Shown: positions 1-4,939 of the stretch, in pieces
Layout: each line of letters starts with the position of its first letter
How positions within the stretch are numbered: the stretch's first letter is position 1
Assembly (NCBI GenBank): GCA_022361315.1
Contig: JAKSBB010001152.1
Location: 1-9,688, forward strand
Reading direction: 5' to 3'
DNA length: 9,688 nt
Source: Desulfobacterales bacterium
GTDB taxonomy: Bacteria; Desulfobacterota; Desulfobacteria; Desulfobacterales; Desulfobacteraceae
The notes under the pieces: generated by a model
Database searches by the model: none
What the model was told of the DNA's origin: nothing
Seen by the model: the letters and a program-made list of their open reading frames with translations, nothing else
Translations under genes and position numbers: made by a program

Positions 1-307
1 CACCGGGATCAGACAGCAGCGTATCAATCACCGGCAGGTTGTAAATCATACTTTTACCGGAGGCCGTGGGGGTGGCCACAACGGTATGAATACCCTGCCG
101 GATCTGACGGATGGCCTCGGCCTGGTGAATGTACAGCCGGTCTATCCCCATGTCTTCCAAAAGGGGGGACAGATCGTTGGAAAGGCCCAAGGCCATATGG
201 TTCGGGGCGTAAACCGCAGGGCCGGCTTCCCGCGTTCTGTGGCAGACGATGTCACCGCTGAATCCCTTGTAGGATTTCAGGGCATTGATATAATCGTGCA
301 GGGACAA
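1..307 (-). CDS. DEAD/DEAH-box helicase, N-terminal fragment (runs off the left edge)
   Basis: Only the first 102 codons are in the window. Translation gives a short N-terminal region, then a Q-motif-like stretch LYIHQAEAI (residues 58-66) and a Walker A (motif I) ATPTASGKS (78-86), directly followed by IYNLPVIDTLL. This arrangement is typical of the large superfamily 2 helicases with a C-terminal DUF1998-type region (YprA/MrfA-like), which act as 3'-5' DNA helicases in repair; the subfamily is inferred because motifs II-VI lie outside. The start is taken as TTG at 307-305: the reading frame upstream is closed by the arginase stop codon itself, an AAGGGA Shine-Dalgarno-like element lies 11 bases ahead of the TTG, and the resulting N terminus (MSLHDYINALK) resembles family starts as I recall them. 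No ATG is available before residue 38, which is too close to motif I. It follows rocF by 15 bases, so the two are probably co-transcribed. Confidence 0.8.
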   Translation of the reverse strand, partial: MSLHDYINALKSYKGFSGDIVCHRTREAGPAVYAPNHMALGLSNDLSPLLEDMGIDRLYIHQAEAIRQIRQGIHTVVATPTASGKSMIYNLPVIDTLLSDPG

Positions 308-322
308 GGGCGGCTCAGTCCC

Positions 323-1213
323 TTACAAGATGCTTTTTCCCAGGGCGGAAAGGGTCAATTCCACGGCCAGTTCTGCGGTTTTATTGGCCACGTCCAGAAT
401 GGGATTGACTTCCACCAGATCCATGGAGGCAAGTTTGCCCGAGTCTGAGAGTATTTCCATCAACAGGTGGGCTTCCCTGTAGCTGATCCCGCCGGGGACC
501 GGGGTGCCGACACCGGGAGCTTCAACCGGATCCAGGGCATCCATGTCCAGGGTCAGGTGAACCCGCTTGAGATGGGCAAATTTCATTATGGTCTTTGAAG
601 CGATGGTGGAGATCCCCTGCTCGTCAATGTCCCTCATGGTGAATATGGTGATCCCGGACTTCTTTATCCGCCGGCTTTCCGCAGGATCCAGATCCCGCTG
701 CCCGATCATCACCACATTATCCGGGTGCACCTTCATGCCGGGCTTGCCCACGTTTACCAGGGAGTCGTGCCCCTCACCGATCAACGCTGCCAGGGGCATG
801 CCGTGAATATTTCCGGAGGGAGAGGTATCAGGGGTGTTGAAATCACCGTGGGCGTCCACCCAGATCAGCCCCACAGGTTCATTTTCAGCAACCGAGGCCA
901 CGGTTCCTACGGCAATGGAGTGATCTCCTCCCAAAAACAAGGGAAAGCGGCCTTGGGCCGCCACCCGGCTGCCGGTATCGTAAATGGACTGGCAGATCTG
1001 GGTGATTTCACCCACAAATTTATCATGGGCCACCTCGCGGTCCGCATCACGGATCGGGATGGAGACATCCCCTTCATCGATGACCTTGTGTCCCAAATCA
1101 CGAAGCCGGGAAACAAGACCAGTATACCTCAGCGCTGCCGGCCCCATATCCACCCCACGAAGCATCTGGCCGAAATCCATGGGCACACCGATAATACTGA
1201 TTTCCTTTGACAT
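323..1213 (-). CDS. rocF: Arginase (RocF-like, ureohydrolase family)
   Basis: Mn-dependent cytoplasmic hydrolase, 296 aa, the usual length for bacterial hexameric arginases; converts L-arginine to L-ornithine and urea. Metal-ligand motifs are all present: GGDHS (95-99), DAHGD (120-124) and DMDALDP (223-229). The substrate-loop segment SPSGNIHGMP (131-140), with its catalytic-type histidine H137, and VEVNP (267-271) are arginase rather than agmatinase signatures. The N terminus ISIIGVPMDFGQMLRGVDMGP closely follows Bacillus arginases. The start is ATG at 1213 rather than an upstream in-frame ATG at 1285, because AGGGGG lies five bases before it and the extra 24 residues are not family-like. 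The helicase gene follows 15 bases downstream. Arginase could supply ornithine for polyamines or proline, or serve arginine catabolism; no urease, ornithine aminotransferase or transporter is in view to decide. Agmatinase is the main alternative and is less likely from the motifs. Confidence 0.92.
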   Translation of the reverse strand: MSKEISIIGVPMDFGQMLRGVDMGPAALRYTGLVSRLRDLGHKVIDEGDVSIPIRDADREVAHDKFVGEITQICQSIYDTGSRVAAQGRFPLFLGGDHSIAVGTVASVAENEPVGLIWVDAHGDFNTPDTSPSGNIHGMPLAALIGEGHDSLVNVGKPGMKVHPDNVVMIGQRDLDPAESRRIKKSGITIFTMRDIDEQGISTIASKTIMKFAHLKRVHLTLDMDALDPVEAPGVGTPVPGGISYREAHLLMEILSDSGKLASMDLVEVNPILDVANKTAELAVELTLSALGKSIL

Positions 1214-1280
1214 GTCATCCCCCTGTAGCGGTTTGTTTTTTTGGCCACACAGGTAAAACGGCAGTGGCCCGGCCGGCAAG

Positions 1281-1314
1281 ATCAATTTGTAGCATCAATT
1301 TGTAGCATCAATTT
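1281..1314. repeat. 13-base tandem direct repeat upstream of rocF
   Basis: The unit ATCAATTTGTAGC occurs twice head to tail (1281-1293 and 1294-1306), followed by a third partial copy ATCAATTT (1307-1314). It lies in the 241-base divergent region between rocF (minus) and the histidine phosphatase gene (plus), in what would be the rocF leader or promoter. Nearer rocF, GGCCAC (1243-1248) and GTGGCC (1264-1269) form an inverted repeat with a 15-base loop; on the rocF transcript it would be followed by an A-run, so it is not an intrinsic terminator. The repeats could be regulator half-sites or simple slippage. Confidence 0.85.
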
Positions 1315-1316
1315 CA

Positions 1317-1325
1317 TCTATATCA
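1317..1325 (-). promoter_or_regulatory. Possible extended -10 element for rocF
   Basis: On the minus strand the bases read TGATATAGA, that is TG-N-TATAGA, matching four of six -10 positions plus the extended TG dinucleotide. No good -35 lies upstream. Transcription from here would run through the 13-base repeats and the hairpin before reaching the rocF start at 1213. This is a weak call based on a short motif in AT-rich DNA. Confidence 0.22.
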
Positions 1326-1337
1326 CATCTATATTAA

Positions 1338-1366
1338 TTGACAGCTCATATATCATAGGATATGAA
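1338..1366 (+). promoter_or_regulatory. Candidate sigma-70 promoter for the histidine phosphatase gene
   Basis: A perfect -35 hexamer TTGACA (1338-1343) is followed after exactly 17 bases by TATGAA (1361-1366), which matches four of six -10 positions. Transcription would begin near 1373 and give a leader of about 80 bases ahead of the ATG at 1455. It sits back to back with the possible rocF promoter element, so the two genes may share a regulatory region. Confidence 0.5.
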
Positions 1367-1454
1367 ACCTGTTCAATGAAAATCCCAAACCCCATCCGGC
1401 ACCTGAGAGAAGTAAATACCGGACAAAAGCCGAACACCAATCAGGGAACAAATT

Positions 1455-2147
1455 ATGGAACGTAAATACGATTTAAGATCAAAAGAGACCCTGGATACCA
1501 TCACAGTCCTGATGGATCGCGGTATTACCAAGATGTCACTGATATTAAGGCATTCGGATCGCCATTATTGCAAAGATCCCATGATGGAGCCCTTTATGGG
1601 ATTGACCGATTCCGGCAAAACCTTCGCCCTTGATCTGGGGATAGGCCTACCTGCTGTCTTGCCACCGAGACTTTTTGCCAGCCATTTCGGCAGATGTATT
1701 GAAACAGCCTACCTGGTGGATAAGGGATTTACCATGGCCAATGATACTGAATTGGCCCACACCGTCACCAGTCATACCCTTGCCCCCTTTTATATCAAAG
1801 ATATCGGTAAGGCACTGGAGTTGATGATGGCCAAAGGAGGCACGGCCTTCATCCGTTCCTGGTTCGACCGTGAAATTGATGACACCGTGATGGAAGATCC
1901 CGAACGTACGGCCAATGTGCTGACGGATTTTATGCTGGACCGGCTGGACGAACTTGATAAAACCGATGGTCCCGCGGCATCCGTCTGCATATCCCATGAC
2001 TGGAACATCTTTCCCATCAAAGAGTTCAAACTCGGACTACCCCACGAGGGTGCCGGGGATGTGGGATATCTGGACGGGGTCGCATTTTTCAAAGAAAACG
2101 GTGCCACCTGGGCCACCACCTTTCAAACAGATCCGGTAAAACTCTAA
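1455..2147 (+). CDS. Histidine phosphatase superfamily protein, cytoplasmic
   Basis: A 230-residue protein with the catalytic core of the histidine phosphatase (phosphoglycerate-mutase-like) superfamily. LILRHSDRH (29-37) supplies the phosphohistidine loop, with nucleophile H33 and R32/R36. LTDSGKTFALDLG (50-62) is the usual following helix, and SHFGRCIETA (76-85) gives the third conserved Arg, R80. SHDWN (180-184) gives the second His, here in an HD-x-N form reminiscent of branch 2 acid phosphatases (GHDTN). The loop is RHSDR instead of the common RHG. There is no signal peptide, so unlike secreted acid phosphatases it should act in the cytoplasm on a small phosphoester or phosphoprotein; the substrate cannot be told. 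AGGGA seven bases before the ATG supports the start. It is transcribed alone and converges on cmoB. Confidence 0.82.
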   Translation: MERKYDLRSKETLDTITVLMDRGITKMSLILRHSDRHYCKDPMMEPFMGLTDSGKTFALDLGIGLPAVLPPRLFASHFGRCIETAYLVDKGFTMANDTELAHTVTSHTLAPFYIKDIGKALELMMAKGGTAFIRSWFDREIDDTVMEDPERTANVLTDFMLDRLDELDKTDGPAASVCISHDWNIFPIKEFKLGLPHEGAGDVGYLDGVAFFKENGATWATTFQTDPVKL

Positions 2148-2154
2148 CCCCGGA

Positions 2155-2187
2155 CCTGTCAACGAACAGGACGCGTCAATAATTTTT
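2155..2187. terminator. Weak hairpin between convergent genes
   Basis: CCTGT (2155-2159) and ACAGG (2166-2170) can form a five-base-pair stem with a six-base loop, followed twelve bases later by TTTTT (2183-2187). It lies in the 50-base gap between the stops of the histidine phosphatase gene and cmoB, where a terminator is expected. The stem is short and the T-run is displaced, so this is a weak candidate. Confidence 0.2.
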
Positions 2188-2197
2188 GAGTGGAGGG

Positions 2198-3172
2198 TTA
2201 TCCCCGGGCTTGAGCCATAAACACCGCCCGTACCGGTGCCGGATACCCTTCAACTGTCTTTGTCGGATCTTCCGGATCCAGAAAGTCCGCCAGGGACTCG
2301 GTCTGGATCCATTCTGTCTTCCGCTGTTCATCCAGGGTGGTGGTGCTCACGTCTACACATCGGATATTTGTGAACCCCGCCCGTGCCAGCCATGATTCCA
2401 TGGCACCCAGGTCCGGGATAAAAAAAACGTTCCGCATTTTTGCATAGCGGTCCACAGGAAACAGGCAAAGATCGTTCCTGCCCTCAATCACCAGATTTTC
2501 AAGAACGATTTCCCCACCCTTTCTTAGGCTGTCATGGATCTGTTTCAACATTTCCACCGGTGATTTGCGGTGATAAAGAATTCCCATGCAGAAAACCAGA
2601 TCGAAGTAGCGGTCCATGGCCGGCAGTTCATGATATGGAATCGGCAGACAGAAAACATTCTCCTGTTTTAAATACTTCTGGACGGCCAGGTATTGAAAGT
2701 AGAAAGAGCTTTGGGGCTCGAGACCCAGCACAAAAAGAGGCTTGTGGTGGGCCAGTCGAAACATGTAGTACCCGTTGGAAGACCCGATATCAAGAATCTT
2801 TCTGTTTTTAAGGCACGGCAGGTGGGGAACGAGGCGATCCCATTTCATCCAGGACTGCCATTCGGTATCAATATCAACGTCAAAAAGGTTGAACGGCCCC
2901 TTCCGCCAGGGACATAAATTTTTAAGTCCTTCTGCAAGCGACCAGGCCGTTTCTGTGTTCAGGTCGTTTTCTCTGCCCACGCGAACCGCCTTTGCATCCA
3001 GGTCCACATCAGTGGGAGACAGGTCCGGCAGCGTGTCAACCACCTGCTTAAATCGTAAAAAATTGCCTTTGGCATTGTCCAGGAATTCACGTCGTTGGCG
3101 GACAACGGCAGACAACTGGGAATAGTATTGGTCAAACCGGAATTCCCGATGATGGGCTAAAAATCGTTCCAT
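2198..3172 (-). CDS. cmoB: tRNA U34 carboxymethyltransferase CmoB
   Basis: A 324-residue SAM-fold enzyme, essentially the length of the E. coli protein (323). It transfers the carboxymethyl group of carboxy-SAM to 5-hydroxyuridine-34 in tRNA, producing cmo5U for wobble decoding. Family signatures include WRKGPFNLF (89-97), DTEW (102-105), KWDR (110-113), the nucleotide-binding loop DIGSSNGY (128-135), GLEPQ (150-154), MGILYHR (196-202), DRYAKMRNV (241-249), TEWIQTESLADFLDP (286-300) and KTVEGYPAPVRAV (305-317). Residues corresponding to the carboxy-SAM contacts of E. coli CmoB as I recall them (K91, W105, K110, G130, M196, Y200, R315) fall at the same numbers. It lies 50 bases downstream of cmoA, the enzyme making its cofactor. 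The ATG at 3172 lacks a clear Shine-Dalgarno sequence, and a TAA two codons upstream rules out a longer form. Confidence 0.96.
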   Translation of the reverse strand: MERFLAHHREFRFDQYYSQLSAVVRQRREFLDNAKGNFLRFKQVVDTLPDLSPTDVDLDAKAVRVGRENDLNTETAWSLAEGLKNLCPWRKGPFNLFDVDIDTEWQSWMKWDRLVPHLPCLKNRKILDIGSSNGYYMFRLAHHKPLFVLGLEPQSSFYFQYLAVQKYLKQENVFCLPIPYHELPAMDRYFDLVFCMGILYHRKSPVEMLKQIHDSLRKGGEIVLENLVIEGRNDLCLFPVDRYAKMRNVFFIPDLGAMESWLARAGFTNIRCVDVSTTTLDEQRKTEWIQTESLADFLDPEDPTKTVEGYPAPVRAVFMAQARG

Positions 3173-3205
3173 ACGTTATATTGTCGCACTTTCAAAAAGA
3201 GGGCG

Positions 3206-3238
3206 TTATTTAATTGCTATCTTTATTTTATTGCTATC
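3206..3238. repeat. 17-base near-perfect tandem duplication across the cmoA stop codon
   Basis: Read on the minus strand, GATAGCAATAAAATAAA (3238-3222) is followed immediately by GATAGCAATTAAATAA (3221-3206), differing at one internal base. The first copy encodes the last residues of CmoA and its TAA; the second lies just after the stop, in the cmoA-cmoB gap. It appears to be a recent local duplication. Confidence 0.9.
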
Positions 3239-3957
3239 ATGGAGGTGAAGTTAAACCACTTCAGCCAGACGTTAAACTGGGAAAATCCGGCGGAGCCTAT
3301 GCGTTCCTCGTGGACCGCAACAGGTTCTGGGATCAGCACCTTTTCCAGCGCATCCCGTTTTTGGCTGATTTCAAGATCAGAATATCCGTTTTCCCGCTTA
3401 AACTGCCGGTAGAAGTCAAGCTCCAAATCACATAAACCCGGGTCCGGATGCTCCGTTTTTTCAGTGAGCAGCAGAATACCGCCGGGTTCAAGTCCTTTCC
3501 AGATGGAGCGGATAAGTCCGTCCCGCATCTCCGGGGCAAGGAACTGAAGGGTCAGATTGATGAGAACCACAGAAGCATTTTCGATTTTGAGATCTTCCAG
3601 GCCGCCGCATACCAGGTGGATTCTATTCCCGTCTTTATCGGGGTCCCCATCCAGCAGGCGTTTTTTATACCTGTCGATCATCGGTTTTGAGTTGTCCACC
3701 CCGATCATGGTAAATGGTTCACCGTCAAATACGTCCCTGACAAGTATTCCTAAATTACCGTGGGAACACCCCAGATCGTAGATCCGGGTATCCTCCTGGT
3801 AATACCTGTGTGTGATCCTTGCCTGTTGCTTTAAGGACTCTCCGTAAAAGGGAACGGACCGGACCAGCATATCATCAAAGACCTCCGCCACTTTCCGGTT
3901 AAAGCGGAACGGGGTCAATGTGGTTTGTTTTTCTGCAAATACCGTATCTTTTTTCAT
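3223..3957 (-). CDS. cmoA: Carboxy-S-adenosyl-L-methionine synthase CmoA
   Basis: A 244-residue class I methyltransferase-fold enzyme that uses prephenate and SAM to form carboxy-SAM, the cofactor for CmoB. The sequence shows the family N-terminal helix VAEVFDDMLVRSVPFY (23-38), SAM-binding motif I YDLGCSHGNLG (60-70), motif II IGVDNSKPMIDR (85-96), INLTLQFL (133-140), and the diagnostic stretch FKRENGYSDLEISQKR (186-201), whose final Arg corresponds to the residue that holds the cofactor carboxylate. The C-terminal WFNFTSMIA matches E. coli CmoA. Its length is normal. The start codon at 3957 has only a weak upstream GAG. It is first in a two-gene operon with cmoB and is transcribed away from purE across a 269-base AT-rich spacer. 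The stop codon sits in a 17-base tandem duplication. Confidence 0.96.
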   Translation of the reverse strand: MKKDTVFAEKQTTLTPFRFNRKVAEVFDDMLVRSVPFYGESLKQQARITHRYYQEDTRIYDLGCSHGNLGILVRDVFDGEPFTMIGVDNSKPMIDRYKKRLLDGDPDKDGNRIHLVCGGLEDLKIENASVVLINLTLQFLAPEMRDGLIRSIWKGLEPGGILLLTEKTEHPDPGLCDLELDFYRQFKRENGYSDLEISQKRDALEKVLIPEPVAVHEERIGSAGFSQFNVWLKWFNFTSMIAIK

Positions 3958-4074
3958 GGCTCATTCTCGAATAAATCCGGACCTCTATTACCCCATTTCA
4001 CTATTTCCCGCAAGGCAGAATCAGTTCCGCAACGTATCTTCACCCCAAAGAACACTATTGTACAGTCAAGGGGA

Positions 4075-4098
4075 TGGACAATTTACGGGGTGGACAAT
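4075..4098. repeat. Paired TGGACAAT direct repeats in the cmoA-purE divergent spacer
   Basis: TGGACAAT occurs at 4075-4082 and again at 4091-4098, each preceded by a G-run, with a 16-base centre-to-centre spacing (about one and a half helical turns). The 269-base spacer (3958-4226) is otherwise AT-rich and contains no convincing ORF or RNA gene. Several TATAAA-like strings near 4182-4195 could provide a -10 for purE but none has a good -35 at the right distance. The repeats may be operator half-sites; this is unproven. Confidence 0.45.
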
Positions 4099-4226
4099 CC
4101 ATTGATAATATGTAAAAAAGCCTGCAAGCCGAGCAATAATTTTATTTATTAGGGTAATGATGCGGGATAAATAAAAGACCGTATAAAAATATAAAACAGT
4201 ATAGCCAATAGAACAGGAGAAGACGT

Positions 4227-4697
4227 ATGAGCAAAGTTGTTATTATCATGGGATCAAAAAGTGACCTGGAGTGGTGTCAGAAGATTTCAGGTACGCTGGA
4301 TAAACTCGGTGTGGAAAGCGTTTCCCGGGTGGCCTCTGCCCACAAGGTCCCCATGAAGTGTTACGAATTGATCAAAGAGTATGAGAAAGAATCTGTGGTA
4401 TTCATCACTGTGGCCGGCCGGAGTAATGCACTGAGCGGATTTACCGACGCCCAGACCTTTTGCCCCGTCATTGCCTGCCCGCCTTACAGTTCAAGCTTTG
4501 CCGGTGGAGACATCTACTCAAGCCTCAGGATGCCTTCATTTGTGGCACCCATGACCGTTATCGATCCGAAAAATGCCGCCCTTGCCGCTGCAAAGATTCT
4601 TGCATTGTCCGATGCCAAGGTAAAAGAGAATATCATCGCCTATCAGCAGAGTGCCAAAGACGCCCTTGAAAAAGATGACTTAGAAGTCAACAAATAA
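4227..4697 (+). CDS. purE: Class II PurE: AIR carboxylase (CO2-dependent)
   Basis: A 156-residue PurE-family protein acting in de novo purine synthesis. The N-terminal MGSKSDLEWCQKI (8-20) and RVASAHKVP (34-42) are general PurE nucleotide- and phosphate-binding motifs. The next signature is AGRSNALSG (63-71) instead of the AGGAAHLPG of ordinary bacterial PurE, followed by CPVIACPP (79-86) and YSSLRMPSFVAPMTV (97-111). This is the class II pattern seen in animal PAICS and Treponema denticola PurE, which carboxylate AIR directly with CO2, whereas class I PurE isomerises N5-CAIR made by PurK. Such an organism would not need PurK and ATP for this step. AGGAGA six bases before the ATG fixes the start. 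It is followed by a 242-base spacer, so it may be monocistronic; no other purine gene is in the window. The class assignment is from motifs, not a tree. Confidence 0.9.
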   Translation: MSKVVIIMGSKSDLEWCQKISGTLDKLGVESVSRVASAHKVPMKCYELIKEYEKESVVFITVAGRSNALSGFTDAQTFCPVIACPPYSSSFAGGDIYSSLRMPSFVAPMTVIDPKNAALAAAKILALSDAKVKENIIAYQQSAKDALEKDDLEVNK

Positions 4698-4752
4698 GCG
4701 GACCGTATCATTCAGCGCAACCGCGAATTTACTTCCAATCGCTTCCGGTCAG

Positions 4753-4836
4753 CCTGGTATTTCCATACCGGTAAACCCGAGCTGCACCGGCAGCGATTGT
4801 AACTGGATACAGTGCCCATTGCGGTGCCCATGCCCA
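4753..4836. repeat. Hairpin and short TGCCCAT repeats in the purE-actin spacer
   Basis: A hairpin forms from GGTAT (4756-4760) and ATACC (4765-4769) with a TTCC loop, extended by a CC/GG pair across a bulged T. It has no following T-run, so it is a poor terminator for purE. Further on, TGCCCAT recurs at 4813 and 4825, with TGCCCA at 4831, interleaved with TTGCG. I see no protein-coding gene or recognised RNA family in 4698-4939; the open minus-strand frame here has no family features. Confidence 0.4.
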
Positions 4837-4851
4837 ATTGCGCCTTATTTC

Positions 4852-4881
4852 TTGACGTGGCAGCGCTGCCGATGGTATCTT
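4852..4881 (+). promoter_or_regulatory. Candidate promoter of the actin-like gene
   Basis: TTGACG (4852-4857, five of six matches to the -35 consensus) is followed after 18 bases by TATCTT (4876-4881, four of six matches to the -10). It would start transcription near 4888, about 50 bases before the ATG at 4940. A perfect 12-base palindrome lies inside the spacer, suggesting repressor control. If real, the actin-like gene and larB would form an operon separate from purE. Confidence 0.42.
4859..4870. promoter_or_regulatory. Palindromic operator candidate inside the putative promoter
   Basis: GGCAGCGCTGCC is a perfect 12-base self-complementary sequence located between the putative -35 and -10 hexamers. 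A dimeric repressor bound there would block RNA polymerase. In ParM-type systems the segregation operon is commonly repressed by its adaptor protein, but no ParR-like gene is visible next to this one, so any regulator would be encoded elsewhere. The palindrome is certain; its function is inferred. Confidence 0.4.
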
Positions 4882-4939
4882 CCCATGAAGCTGCCGCGGT
4901 TCTAAGGCGACCCCAATAAACAATTCAGGAGGTTTCGGA

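Noticed and set aside
86..448. Plus-strand open frame over the helicase/arginase junction
   Set aside because: Antisense to the helicase motif I region and the rocF 3' end, with no recognisable domain or ribosome site.
725..1210. Long plus-strand open frame opposite rocF
   Set aside because: It lies entirely antisense to a confidently identified arginase, and its translation has no family features; it reflects codon bias on the opposite strand.
1243..1269. Intrinsic terminator from the GGCCAC/GTGGCC inverted repeat
   Set aside because: On the minus strand the stem is followed by an A-run, and on the plus strand the T-run precedes it, so neither orientation has the required stem followed by U-tract.
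1241..1465. 74-codon plus-strand frame ahead of the histidine phosphatase gene
   Set aside because: It spans the repeats and the candidate promoter, has no domain, and overlaps the better-supported start at 1455.
4227..4697. Possibility that purE is a LarB-like or class I PurE gene
   Set aside because: It lacks the LarB N-terminal domain and C-terminal NSCS/NIDNGFGAG motifs, and AGRSN replaces the class I AGGAAH motif.
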